From positions 372,001 through 436,000 of the forward strand of contig NZ_BLPF01000003.1 of the NCBI RefSeq assembly GCF_011764425.1: a stretch of 64,000 nucleotides of DNA, read 5' to 3'. The notes below the pieces were generated by a model, which was not told where the DNA came from, searched no databases, and was given only the letters and a program-made list of their open reading frames with translations. Each line of letters starts with the position of its first letter. Within the stretch, counting starts at the first letter, position 1. The position numbers and the translations under genes were made by a program. The DNA is from Phytohabitans houttuyneae (lineage in GTDB: Bacteria > Actinomycetota > Actinomycetes > Mycobacteriales > Micromonosporaceae). Shown here one piece after another: positions 43,314 through 52,338 of the stretch.

Positions 43314-43847
43314 CTACCGCCGCACCTCAACAGCGGCGCAGTCACGCGCACGACCTCTACGGCCACCCACGCCATCGGCCACCCCACGCGGGGCGATGGT
43401 GTCGGCGATCCTCGACGAGTTGGAGATCCGGGCTCCCGCCGCCGAGTCAATCAGCGCGGTGCTACCGAACCAGACGATCACGACCTGCGCCACCGCCGCG
43501 ACCTCCCGCGCTCGCCCGACATTCCTGGCATACGGAGAACGACGGACGCCCCCTTCGGTGATCCCTCGGCGCGCGCCGGCGGTCATAGCTTGGGCTTGGC
43601 TGATCTTGACCTGACGTATCTGGACGGACAGGGTCGCGACGACTCCTGCTATCGCGGCGGCGGACACCAGCGCCGATATTCCGCCATATGCCTCACCAAG
43701 AAGTCCCATCTTCGTGAGGTCGTCAATGGAGAGGCCCCGGTGCGCCGCCAAGAGCAGGACGGGTGATCCTAGAACCAATGCAGCGCCAACCGCGGCCGCC
43801 AAGAAGATCAATGATAGCCTGATCGCCCGTCTGCGGTTCAAGGCCAC
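43314..43847 (-). pseudogene. DUF6082-like membrane protein, C-terminally degraded
   Basis: The frame from GTG 43847 encodes RRRAIRLSLIFLAAAVGAALVLGSPVLLLAA, a short linker and LLGEAYGGISALVSAAAIAGVVATLSVQIRQVKISQAQAM. This two-helix layout with the polar end of the second helix is the DUF6082 N-terminal pattern. Family members continue with a conserved alpha-helical domain, but after about residue 95 the sequence here loses that character (Arg/Ala-rich, no match in any frame). I read it as a truncated copy. DUF6082 function is unknown. The in-frame ATG at 43970 seems too far upstream. Confidence 0.45.
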
Positions 43848-44108
43848 CTCTTTCCCGCCCGCCATCGGGGACGGTGACATGTAGGCGGAGCGGCAAATCA
43901 TGCCGGGAAGGACTTCACTGGTCCATATGATGCGGTTGCGGAGTTCATGATCGGAATAGGGTGACGTCAACGCGACGGACGTTTCCGCCGCAGGCTAAGA
44001 GAACGTCAGCGGCACGCCGAGAGAGCCTCACCTGGCGCAAAGCTACTCGCCGTCCCTAGGGGACCGTGGCAAGCTGACGGACAGGGGTCGATCCGGAACG
44101 GTGATCGG

Positions 44109-44261
44109 ATGTCGACGCAATCGGCCGTGCGGTCCACGGCGCCAGGCCCAACAGGGCATCCGTTGCTGGGCAAGGCGCCAGCTTTCCGGCGCGACATGCT
44201 GGGCAGGCTGCTCGACGGGTTCCACCGCTACGGCGACCTCGTCGCACATCCCGGCACATGA
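44109..44261 (+). pseudogene. N-terminal fragment of a cytochrome P450
   Basis: ATG 44109 opens a 50-codon frame containing APGPTGHPLLGKAPAFRRDML and then LLDGFHRYGDLVAHPGT. This is the standard P450 N-terminus (PPGPxGxPLLGxxxxFRxDxLxxLxxxxxxYGD). It stops right after, so more than 85 percent of the enzyme, including helix I and the heme cysteine, is missing. Confidence 0.7.
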
Positions 44262-44994
44262 TCACGGCCAACATGACGCGAAAGGCTCACAATCCATTGC
44301 ACCTGATTGCCGCGCTGCACGAGAAGGGGCTCACCGTCGCCAGCCTGGGCTGATCTTGGCAGCCCTCGATCGCCCCGTCGACCACGCTACGGGCGGGATG
44401 CGCCCGCGCGTTGGCGTCGTGGTCGCCCGGCAGGTCGGGGAACAACTCGGCGACAGCCGCGGTCCGCCCAGCCATAGACTTACGCTACAGGTCGCCTTGT
44501 CCACAGATGGACCACGCCCGTTTCCGCGGCGTGCCGGGCGCCGCCGAGCAGCAACCGAGCTCGGTCACCGCTGGTAGCGAGCAGATCGCCGCAGATCAAT
44601 GCACTCGATCTTGCCGATTTCGGACCGTTTTGGACAGATCAGCGGCAATGGGGTTGCTCCGCGGCCTCACCCGTCGACCGTCGTTCGCACTCACCGTTAC
44701 TGTCGGCTGCCTCGTGCGTCCAGGTGGCTGGCCAATCAATCGTGGTGATGCGGCAAGCAGCACACCCGAGCATCACCAACACCCAGCCAAATCGAACCCA
44801 GGGCAGCCGCGTAGACACGTACGGGTGGTTGCAGAATCGCGATGCCAACGCCACCAGGGCCCATCGTGGAGGTCGGCCCCGCCGGGCGAACAAATTTTGT
44901 GGCGGGATCTGTACGTTTGAGGCAACATGAACGGTCCGGGCCTAAGGGTATGACGGCCACCAGAGTACCGCTGAAGGCATCCAGCGAGGATGTA
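44262..44994. other. 733-bp relic stretch before the low-GC gene
   Basis: Short decayed frames only. One (about 44272-44355, plus strand) reads RKAHNPLHLIAALHEKGLTVASLG and looks like a piece of a real gene. Base composition drops gradually towards 44900. Confidence 0.4.
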
Positions 44995-46875
44995 ATGAAC
45001 CAGGATCGGATAAGTCTAGATAGACTACGGCGCCTCTTAACCTCCAACGAGCCCGCCGATCTCCGCACGTACCTAACGGTGCCAAACGAAGGGCAGCTGT
45101 ACCAAGCGGGTACGACGGTACCCGCAATCGGCGCTGTCGTTCAAACCAACACCGGTCTTTGGGTGCCTCAAGGGTCCAGCGTTTCGCCCGCGCCGTTAGA
45201 CTTTGCTCGTACCTACATAACGCTCAGCGAGGTTACGGACGGTTTCGACGTCAGCCTGGACTGGCTGCGTAGTGCACTCAATCGCATTCCCATCGAAAGC
45301 GCAATCCAGCTCGTTGCGGTAGCCATGGCCAAGCTACGTGACCCCGGACGGTCTGACCCGGCAGGAGACCTGGATCGCGAGTCTTTGCCATACTTTACTG
45401 AGCCGACCCGCTCGCGAGTAGCTCGCAAGATCTCTGACGGTTCATTGATTCATGCGCCCCAACTGCTAATGGTTCTGGCCAAACTGGCATTGGCAGGATG
45501 TCCAGACGAGGTTGACACAAAGGACTTCTTTGAGACTTCGCGGGCGATACTTCTACTGGTACTAGCGGACAATCTCAAATCCTCTCGGATGCCAACCACC
45601 ATCGACCAGACAGTGCATTTGTCCAACGAACTGGTGCTCGAATTGGCCGCAAATACAAACTTCAACTCTACCTATCGCGAGGATTCGCAACTAGCTCTTT
45701 TCCAGCGAAGATGGATAGAGATCCCTCGAGAATCTCCCAGCACCTATTACAGCCGCCCTCTAGACGAGGTGTTTGCCGAGGCCACCGGCATGGACCTGAG
45801 CGACCTGGTCTCATTCGCCATAGGAATCTGGGCAAGTTGCGTAGCAGGAAATCCTGTTGTGCACTATCCAACCTATTTCGCGAATTTCGACTGGAACGAA
45901 GAAAGGCTAGGAACCCTAATCACCTCGGTCTCCATGCCCATTCAGGAATATCGGGAAGCGATTCGGCGAGAATTGACAGAGCATCCTCTCGACTGGTACT
46001 TCACGACTTTCGCGCGCTATCCGTTGGTCCGATTCGGCAAGCATCTGGTGGTCCTTGATCCAGAACTTGTCCTTAAGCGGTGTCTCGGTCTTCCTCCGAT
46101 GTTCCATATGCAGCAGAAGCTCGAGGAGCGAGGGCGCCACCGCGAATCCATAGCCGTAAAACAGGCTTTCGACGAGTACTCCGAGAAGTATGCCCGGCAA
46201 ATATTTGAATCGCTTGCGGGAACTCTGGGGGTCAAGCGAGTGTACTCAGATAGTGACCTCAAGAGGGCCTACAAAGGCTTGAGTGTGGCCGATGTCGCGG
46301 TCGACTATGGGGATGCTTGGGTTGTGGTCGAGGTGACTACCAGCCAGGCTGCTCGCAACACCATCAATGCAGTTTCGGTCGACGGCCTGGAGCGAGACCG
46401 GAAAATGGTAGTCCATGAAGCCTCGCAAATCGCTGCGACGATCGACCAGCTTAGACAGAACCGCATAGCACTAACCGGCGACCAAAACGTCATGCAAGCA
46501 ATCTTCTATCCGATCATAGTCCTAACGGAGGGTTTTCCAGCTAATCCTCTCGTCACCTCCCTAATGCGACAGGAGATCAAGGCTGCCGGCCTGCTAAAGG
46601 AGCAAGATATTGCCCCACTAGAGCTTATGGATCTGGTCGAATTGGACATGATCGAAGGGGTGGTCGAAACCAAGGGACCCGCGTTGCCGCGAATACTAGA
46701 TCTCAAGCGGGAGTCCAGTTTTCATGCCGACTCCGTACGGAACTTCCTCCTTGGAGACCGCAGGTTTACTCCACAGCGACCCAGAAGGGTCACAGAAACC
46801 TTCCGGCGCGTCTTCTTCGAGACGATTCGAAAAATGGGAGCCGATCCGACTTCCTTCGAGTGGCGGCAAGAGTAG
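44995..46875 (+). CDS. low-GC hypothetical protein with a PD-(D/E)XK-like nuclease motif
   Basis: A 626-residue protein whose codon use is far less G/C-biased than any neighbour, the clearest sign of recent transfer in the window. The start is placed at ATG 44995 (MNQDRISLDRLRRLL) after GAGGATGTA; ATG 44950 is in frame but poorly spaced. Residues about 1-400 are mostly helical and unrecognised (LDWYFTTFARYPLVRFG). Around 395-450 the text SEKYARQIFESLAG...VADVAVDYGDAWVVVEVTTSQ resembles a restriction-fold core, with D433/D437 and E446-x-T448 in place of the usual D and ExK. It could be a nuclease or a decayed restriction fold in a defence protein. Alone in its strand neighbourhood. Confidence 0.6.
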   Translation: MNQDRISLDRLRRLLTSNEPADLRTYLTVPNEGQLYQAGTTVPAIGAVVQTNTGLWVPQGSSVSPAPLDFARTYITLSEVTDGFDVSLDWLRSALNRIPIESAIQLVAVAMAKLRDPGRSDPAGDLDRESLPYFTEPTRSRVARKISDGSLIHAPQLLMVLAKLALAGCPDEVDTKDFFETSRAILLLVLADNLKSSRMPTTIDQTVHLSNELVLELAANTNFNSTYREDSQLALFQRRWIEIPRESPSTYYSRPLDEVFAEATGMDLSDLVSFAIGIWASCVAGNPVVHYPTYFANFDWNEERLGTLITSVSMPIQEYREAIRRELTEHPLDWYFTTFARYPLVRFGKHLVVLDPELVLKRCLGLPPMFHMQQKLEERGRHRESIAVKQAFDEYSEKYARQIFESLAGTLGVKRVYSDSDLKRAYKGLSVADVAVDYGDAWVVVEVTTSQAARNTINAVSVDGLERDRKMVVHEASQIAATIDQLRQNRIALTGDQNVMQAIFYPIIVLTEGFPANPLVTSLMRQEIKAAGLLKEQDIAPLELMDLVELDMIEGVVETKGPALPRILDLKRESSFHADSVRNFLLGDRRFTPQRPRRVTETFRRVFFETIRKMGADPTSFEWRQE

Positions 46876-47281
46876 GACGCATGGCGCAGTTCACCCGCCT
46901 CCCACCCCGTCGATAGCAGTCGAGGAAGCAGCGGGAGCAGCGGTTCGAACCACGACGGACAGAGATGCGGATCCGGCATACCTGGGTGGAGCGCGTCCTG
47001 GCCGACCAGACGTCGCCACTTTGGCAAGATCGAGTGCACTGTCTTCGGCATGACCGGACGCTGGCGAGCGGTACCTGCCGTCACCTTCGGTGACTAGCGC
47101 GGTCGCTTGTCCGCGCAACCGATCTTGGGCGAGCACCGGTGAGGCGAGCAAGTACAGGCCGCCCTCAAACCTCTTGCGGCTATCCCCGACCTTGGGGCGC
47201 CCTAGGTGTTGACGCCAGGTCACGGCTAGGCGCGGCGCGTGGGTTTCTGGAGGAGGCGTTCCGGGCTATGGGGTCTCTGAG
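46876..47281. other. 406-bp stretch without a gene; carries dispersed repeat copy 2
   Basis: No convincing frame. GATCGAG plus the 22-bp core at 47035-47056 is the second copy of the repeat at 41115-41143, in the same orientation, so the two bracket the 41.1-47.0 kb segment. Confidence 0.6.
47028..47056 (+). repeat. dispersed repeat, copy 2
   Basis: Identical to copy 1 over 22 bp (47035-47056), with GATCG shared upstream and CGCTG-type sequence downstream; both copies are followed within 50 bp by CTAGCGCGGT. Confidence 0.75.
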
Positions 47282-47650
47282 TTAGGCGACCTTCGTCTCG
47301 GCCGTGACGATGTCGGTGCGCAGCGGCGCGAGGGTGGCGCCGATCTGGGCGATCGTGTCGCCGGGAACGCCCAGGCCGGTGAGGGTATCCACGAGGTGGC
47401 CGACGACGGTGTCGAATTGGGCGTCGGTGATGCCCAGTCCGGCGTGCGCCGTCGCCATGTCCCGGCCTGCGTACGGTTGGGGACCGCCGATGGCGGCGGC
47501 GATGAATGCACGTTGGTGCGCCTTGAGCCGGTTCATGTCTGTGCTGGCGAACACTGGCGCCAGGGCGGTGTCCGCGAGCACGCGGACGTAGAAGTCGTCG
47601 ACTGCGGCCTGGACGGCGGGGGCACCGCCGATGGTGTCGAAGATGGTCAT
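47282..47650 (-). CDS. glbN: truncated hemoglobin, group I
   Basis: A 122-residue 2-on-2 globin. Y21 in DDFYVRVL is the B10 ligand-stabilising tyrosine. LKAHQRAFIAAAIGGPQPYAGRDM is the E/F region, and H69 in MATAHAGLGIT is the proximal heme ligand (F8). The pattern matches group I (trHbN), linked to nitric oxide dioxygenation and oxygen handling. A strong ribosome binding site (GGAGGTACAGC) precedes ATG 47650. It stands alone. Confidence 0.93.
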   Translation of the reverse strand: MTIFDTIGGAPAVQAAVDDFYVRVLADTALAPVFASTDMNRLKAHQRAFIAAAIGGPQPYAGRDMATAHAGLGITDAQFDTVVGHLVDTLTGLGVPGDTIAQIGATLAPLRTDIVTAETKVA

Positions 47651-47908
47651 GCTGTACCTCCCTGTCGTTGGGCGTAACGGGGTGGGCGGCGCCTGCGCCT
47701 GGGCAACGGCGGGGTTGGCCGGTACGGAAGGATAGATGGATTACATTGCGCGGCCGTTGGCAGGCCGCTACGGCGGCGTAACAACGTGCCGCACAGCGCC
47801 AACGATGCAGCCTCGCGCTGGTGAAAGGTGACTCGCATCGAATGCTTATGGGCGCGCCGAGCATGACTCCGATGGATTCGAACCTCTGGCCCGCGCGCAG
47901 TCGGCGGT
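47651..47908. other. intergenic region between divergent hemoglobin and membrane-protein genes
   Basis: Must hold the hemoglobin promoter. No regulator gene adjoins and no clear palindrome other than that at 47909-47932. Confidence 0.4.
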
Positions 47909-47932
47909 CAACTGTCGGTTAGCCGACAGTTG
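47909..47932. promoter_or_regulatory. TetR-type operator upstream of a membrane-protein gene
   Basis: CAACTGTCGG (47909-47918), TTAG, CCGACAGTTG (47923-47932) is a perfect 10-bp inverted repeat, the shape of TetR operators with TCGGTTAGCCGA cores. It sits about 60 bp before the start at 47993. A -10-like CATAAT at 47981-47986 would give a leaderless mRNA. No tetR gene is nearby. Confidence 0.6.
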
Positions 47933-47992
47933 AAGGCGATGTCGGTCAGCGGCGTATGGTTCCCGAACCTGGCGGTCTCCCATAATAGCCCC

Positions 47993-48862
47993 GTGGCAAC
48001 CACGGACGGAGCCAACCGAAACATCCTCGTGATCCCAGCCAGGTATCGGATCGGTGCAGCATTTATGCTCGGCACTGCCGCCGGAGGTATGTTCTTCAAC
48101 CTGTTCAGCGCAACCACCGGATATCCCGGAGTGGCGGTTGCGGTGATCGCGGGGTTGCTTATTACCTTGGCCGGTCTCGTCGCCGGCGCCACTCGCTCAC
48201 GGCTGGCGCATGCCGCGGTGCCGAGCCTCCTGCTGCTGACACCGGTTCCGGTGCTGTTTGCGGCTGGCTCTTTACCTGCGGACTCGGCAAACCTTCGTCC
48301 GGGTGGAGCCTTGGCGGCCACCCTGGTCGCGATGTTGATGGGTTTAACCGCAGCTCACCTCTGTAGCGTTGGCGCGCGCGATACGCTGCCCCGATCGGGA
48401 TGGTTGTTCGCGTGCGTCGGTGCGGTCAACGTGGTTCTGGTGGCCGTTAACCGGCAGACCTTCCTGGCAGGGTGGGTGCTCATGTCCGCTGACGGTGCAG
48501 TCTTTCTCGCAGCCGCCGTATGGCTCCGACGTCGCCGACCCGGCCTGCTGACATTGCAGCTGGTCTCCATAACCGGAGGTATGACGGTGTACGGCTTCGT
48601 CGTGCTTGGCTGGGCCACGCCTCTGGCATACGCCGGCGCACAACTCGAACGAATGACGCACGTGCACGTCCCTTTGTTACCCGTTCTTACTGGTGTCGGT
48701 ATCGCCCTTGTCGCCTCAGCGACATCCAGATCTATACGCCGCCTCGTAGTCGCAGCCACTGCGGGATTGATGTCCGAACCAGGCACCGTCGCCGCCGACA
48801 CCACGACGAACAAGGCAAACCCTGTCGCCAGGCTATCGAACACAGGCCGAACGACCGAGTGA
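47993..48862 (+). CDS. multi-pass membrane protein, unknown family
   Basis: A 289-residue protein from GTG 47993 with about eight predicted helices (for example AAFMLGTAAGGMFFNLFSAT, VAVIAGLLITLAGLVAGATRS, LTLQLVSITGGMTVYGFVVLG) and a basic/polar C-terminal tail. No transporter signature recognised. The closely spaced -10 and missing ribosome binding site suggest leaderless expression under an operator of TetR type. It may be an exporter-like or structural membrane protein; I cannot say which. Confidence 0.6.
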   Translation: MATTDGANRNILVIPARYRIGAAFMLGTAAGGMFFNLFSATTGYPGVAVAVIAGLLITLAGLVAGATRSRLAHAAVPSLLLLTPVPVLFAAGSLPADSANLRPGGALAATLVAMLMGLTAAHLCSVGARDTLPRSGWLFACVGAVNVVLVAVNRQTFLAGWVLMSADGAVFLAAAVWLRRRRPGLLTLQLVSITGGMTVYGFVVLGWATPLAYAGAQLERMTHVHVPLLPVLTGVGIALVASATSRSIRRLVVAATAGLMSEPGTVAADTTTNKANPVARLSNTGRTTE

Positions 48863-49152
48863 CAGATAAAGCCCGCCACGCGAGGGCTAATGCTTCAAGC
48901 CATCCGACTTGACCAACTGCGCGACACGAAATCGGAAGTCAACGACCTGACAGTGCCGTCCGATAAATTTGGGGTGATCGAATGCGATCACATCGGCATG
49001 AGCGGGTGTTGAGGCGAAGCCGTGGAGACAGAGGCACGGGCTGCGGCCCACGCTGCTCGTGGCGGAGTCACCGAACCCGCAGTGAGACCGGATTTCGGCT
49101 TGCGGCGGCCGGCCGCGGGCGTGGGGCGCGGGCGGACCTACGCTGAATTGAT
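48863..49152. other. intergenic stretch up to the insertion sequence
   Basis: Contains GATCGAATGC and CATCGGCATGAGCGG (about 48976-49003), a diverged copy of the 41115/47028 repeat. No gene supported. Confidence 0.5.
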
Positions 49153-50079
49153 TGAGCCATTTTCATCGCGGGGGTGGGCCACCTCGGGTCCTGGTCAGCG
49201 AGGGTGTGTCGATGCTCCACATAGGACGAGACTCCCGGTAGGACAGCAGTCGACCAAGAACGACAGCCCTGTCCAGGAGTCTCGTTGCTCACGTATGTTG
49301 CCACCATCCCGTTGTCCACACGCAGCCTGACGCGCCTTGCCGAGCTGATCCGAGCCCGACGCGTCGAGCTGGGCGGCCGTTGGCGGCGGCTGCCAGCACA
49401 CACGAGCAGGCGCTGATGACGCTCGCCCACCTACGCAACGGCGACACGCTCGCCCGGTTAGCGGTTGGGTTCGCGGTATCGGTCAGCACCGTGTGGCGGT
49501 ACCTACGCGAGGCGATCGACCTGCTCGCCGCCATTGCCCCGGACCTTACCCAGGCGGCCGTCCGCGCCAGGCGGCTGGCTTACGCGATCATCGACGGCAC
49601 GCTGATCCCGATCGACCGGGTTGCCGACCAGCGGCCTTACTACTCGGGAAAGCACAAACGGCACGGCGTGAACGTGCAGATCCTGGCCGACCCAGCCGGC
49701 CGGCTCGTATGGGCATCACCCGCGCTGCCCGGCGCGGTCCACGACCTGACCGCCGCCCGTACCCACGGCCTGATCGACGCCCTGACCAGCGGCGACGTGA
49801 TGACGTTCGCGGACAAGGCGTACCAAGGCGCTGGCGGCACCGTCTGGACGCCGTTCAAACGACAGCCGAAGCGGCCGCGGCTGTCCAAGCGGCAAAGGTC
49901 GGTCAACCGGCAACACGCCAAGATCCGCGCCCTCGGCGAACGTGCGGTAGCCACCCTCAAGACCTGGAAAGTGCTGGCCAAACTGCACTGCAGCCCGCAC
50001 CGCGCCACCGCCATCGTCCGAGCGATCCTCGTCCTCCAACACACCGAAGACGACCGCTACCCACGATGAAAATGGCTCA
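49153..50079 (+). mobile_element. IS5-family insertion sequence, 927 bp
   Basis: Bounded by inverted repeats: TGAGCCATTTTCATCGCGGG at the left end (49153) and its inverted counterpart with one change (CCCACGATGAAAATGGCTCA) ending at 50079. It contains one transposase gene in a DDE_Tnp_4/HARBI1-like family. No clear target-site duplication is visible beside the ends. The transposase is frameshifted, so this copy is probably inactive. Confidence 0.85.
49285..50069 (+). pseudogene. IS5-type transposase, frameshifted
   Basis: The N-terminal part starts at TTG 49285 (LTYVATIPLSTRSLTRLAELIRA, ending WRRLPAH) and the rest lies in another frame (EQALMTLAHLRNGDTLARLAVGFAVSVSTVWRYLREA). The break at about 49397-49403 is an extra AC in ACACAC. 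The HTH is followed by the catalytic core with D in YAIIDGTLIPIDR, D in GAVHDLTAAR and E in ALGERAVATLKTWK, the DDE triad of this family. The frame ends at TGA 50069, 10 bp before the right IS end. Confidence 0.85.
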
Positions 50080-50789
50080 TTGCTCCCCGCCCGCCCGCTG
50101 GTTTGGGGAGCGTGCGAACCCAACCCTGCCGATCAGGCCGCGAAACACCACACCCCGCTCCCCGAGTCCAATGCCGACCTCGCCGCCACCAGCGCAATCA
50201 GGACGCTCAGACGGAGCGGTTTACGCATACACCGGAAGGCGATCGAGGCCCCACATCCAGCCGCCGCTGTCTGGAGCCGCTGGCACCCTTTCCGCCGCGC
50301 GGCGTGGCGATCAACGCCCTGCCCGGCCTGCGCGCCGCCCGCGCGGGCGGGTAGCGGCCGGTACGGCGGCCGGCCCCGGGGCGAGGCCGGCCGCTCACCG
50401 CGTCCGGAACGCCCGTCCGCAGTGACGGCTGTCGTTGATCCGACCGTCGCCGCGCGCGTCCGTCCGGGCCGCGGGGCGCGGTGCGGGCCGGGGCCGCGAC
50501 CGGCGGCTTTGCTGCAACGGGGGAGGCAGTCGTCAGCCTAGTGACGGACTCCACCGACAGTCGCGGGCCTGTCGCGCTGAGTGGCTAGATCACGTGCGCC
50601 CGTACGGCCGATACGTTCCGAACCCCGTTCCGGGAACGTTGCTGCCAACTTCCGGAGGGCGCGGGCGTTGCCGGATCGCCGCCGCCCTCACACGAAGCCG
50701 ACCGCGACGATGTCGGCCGAACCCTGTCGACCGCGCCGTCCGGGCACATCGGACACCTGTGACCGCGAGGGAGATTGAGGGACTTGTCG
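50080..50789. repeat. 710-bp gene-free stretch with a dispersed repeat
   Basis: 50081-50190 (GCTCCCCGCCCG..., then GATCAGGCCGC.AAACACC) matches 58044-58160 at roughly three of four bases, including an internal inverted GCTCCCCG / CGGGGAGC pair. A GC hairpin GCGGCCGG (50354-50361) / CCGGCCGC (50387-50394) lies further on. The end should hold the promoter of the CHAT operon, but no clear -10/-35 is visible. Confidence 0.6.
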
Positions 50790-52331
50790 ATGCTGGGGTC
50801 GCTCGGGTCGCGGCGTGCGCGCGGCCCCGACGAGGTGTACGCCCGCGCGGTGCCGAAGACGGTCGAAGTGACCGAGACCTACGCCGTCAAGCAGGACATC
50901 TCGCACAACAAGTCGTCGGAGCCCGAGGGCGAGGGCACCGGGCGGATCGAGGTCACCGTCCCGTACGACGGGGACAAGCACTTCTCGCACCGGGCCGCCG
51001 CCGACGTGGCGCACGCGCTCGGCACGCGGGGCGCGGCCGCCGACCGCCGGGCCGTGATCGGGCAGCTGCTGGTGGCCGCCCACGACCGGACGAGCGGCCT
51101 GCCCGCCGTCATGCGCCATCACCACCAGGCCGGGGTCATCCCGCTCACCGTCCCGGTGGCCACCCCGGACGGGTCGCTCGACCTGACCGGCGACCGCCGG
51201 ACGTGCGTCGTCACCCACGACTACCAGCCGCTGCCCCCGCACCTGCTCCCCGTCGACCTCGAGGTCCGGGTGTTCGACCCGGACAGCCTCACCGACGAGC
51301 TGGACGCCGTGCGGCAGGCGTTCGACAACACCGGGCTCCTGGCGAACGCGCGGCCGCGGGCGCCCCAGAAGACGTCCGACGCCATCAACCGGCTCCGGCA
51401 GACGGCGCGGTTCTCCAGCGAGCTGCTGCTGTACTTCTCGGTCCGGGTGGTGCTCCCGGTCAAGGCGAACTATCCCGCGCTGCACCCCGTCGTCCGCGAG
51501 ATGTCCATCCAGTGGCCGACCCGCACCTCACTGCGGAGCACGAGGCTGCTGGTCGAGAACCTCGGGCCGGACGCCCGCGAGCACCCGTTCAAGGACGGGG
51601 CGGTGCGGTACAACCCGGTGCCGCGCCAGCTGGAGTGGGCGGACGTCGCGACGCGCGAGGTGACGCCGTCGGACGTGCGCCGGGACGAGGACGGCACCCG
51701 GGTCTTCCGCAGCGCGATGGCCATGCTCTACATCGGACACCCCGGCGACCTGTTCAAGGAGGAGCTGCTCGAGATCGACGCGGTGGTGGAGATACCGGGC
51801 TACCTGATGTCCGGGCTCGAGGCGCGGCTGTACGGCGCGACCGGGCACCGGCTGCCCGACCAGCCGGAGCTGACGACCAAGCTCCGCCTGCACGCCAAGG
51901 TCTACCCGAGCGACATCTTCGCGATGCGGCGGTTCTCCCCGTACCAGCAGTTCGTCTTCGACGACATCATGCCGGACGAGATGCGCATCAACGACCTCGT
52001 CACGGTGCTGCGGAACGCCAAGTTCAGCGTCGACAAGCCGCAGGCGGAGCCGGACGCGGTGCACCCCACCTGGTTGCTCAAGGCGCGCCGGAGCCAGGGG
52101 CCGGACGAGCTCGAGCTGGTGATCGCGGTCGAGGGGCGGCGGATCGACCTGGACCGTGAGCAGATCCTCGGCACCAGCGTGAAGATCAAGGGCCGCAAGG
52201 AGAGCGGCCAGCTCAAGATCTCCGTCCTGGGCAACCTGGAGCGCGACCACAAGGAGCTCACCCGCGTCATGAACGCCGTGCAGCGGGAGCTGCGGGACCG
52301 TTTCCGTTTCCACCAGCTGTCCGGAAAGTGA
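50790..52331 (+). CDS. first protein of the CHAT operon, beta-rich, unknown family
   Basis: A 513-residue soluble protein. ATG 50790 follows GAGGGA and is favoured over the TTG at 50775. Segments such as RIEVTVPYDGDKHFSHRAAADVAHALG, VDLEVRVFDPDSLTDELDAVRQAF and REMSIQWPTRTSLRSTRLLVENL suggest alternating strands and helices. The last 90 residues (LELVIAVEGRRIDLDREQILG, then LERDHKELTRVMNAVQRELRDRFRF) end in an amphipathic helix. No membrane segment or catalytic motif seen. I do not recognise it. The next gene starts 7 bp later, so it is cotranslated with the zinc-finger membrane protein and the CHAT protease, and I expect it to be a partner or substrate of them. Confidence 0.68.
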   Translation: MLGSLGSRRARGPDEVYARAVPKTVEVTETYAVKQDISHNKSSEPEGEGTGRIEVTVPYDGDKHFSHRAAADVAHALGTRGAAADRRAVIGQLLVAAHDRTSGLPAVMRHHHQAGVIPLTVPVATPDGSLDLTGDRRTCVVTHDYQPLPPHLLPVDLEVRVFDPDSLTDELDAVRQAFDNTGLLANARPRAPQKTSDAINRLRQTARFSSELLLYFSVRVVLPVKANYPALHPVVREMSIQWPTRTSLRSTRLLVENLGPDAREHPFKDGAVRYNPVPRQLEWADVATREVTPSDVRRDEDGTRVFRSAMAMLYIGHPGDLFKEELLEIDAVVEIPGYLMSGLEARLYGATGHRLPDQPELTTKLRLHAKVYPSDIFAMRRFSPYQQFVFDDIMPDEMRINDLVTVLRNAKFSVDKPQAEPDAVHPTWLLKARRSQGPDELELVIAVEGRRIDLDREQILGTSVKIKGRKESGQLKISVLGNLERDHKELTRVMNAVQRELRDRFRFHQLSGK

Positions 52332-52338
52332 TCCGATC

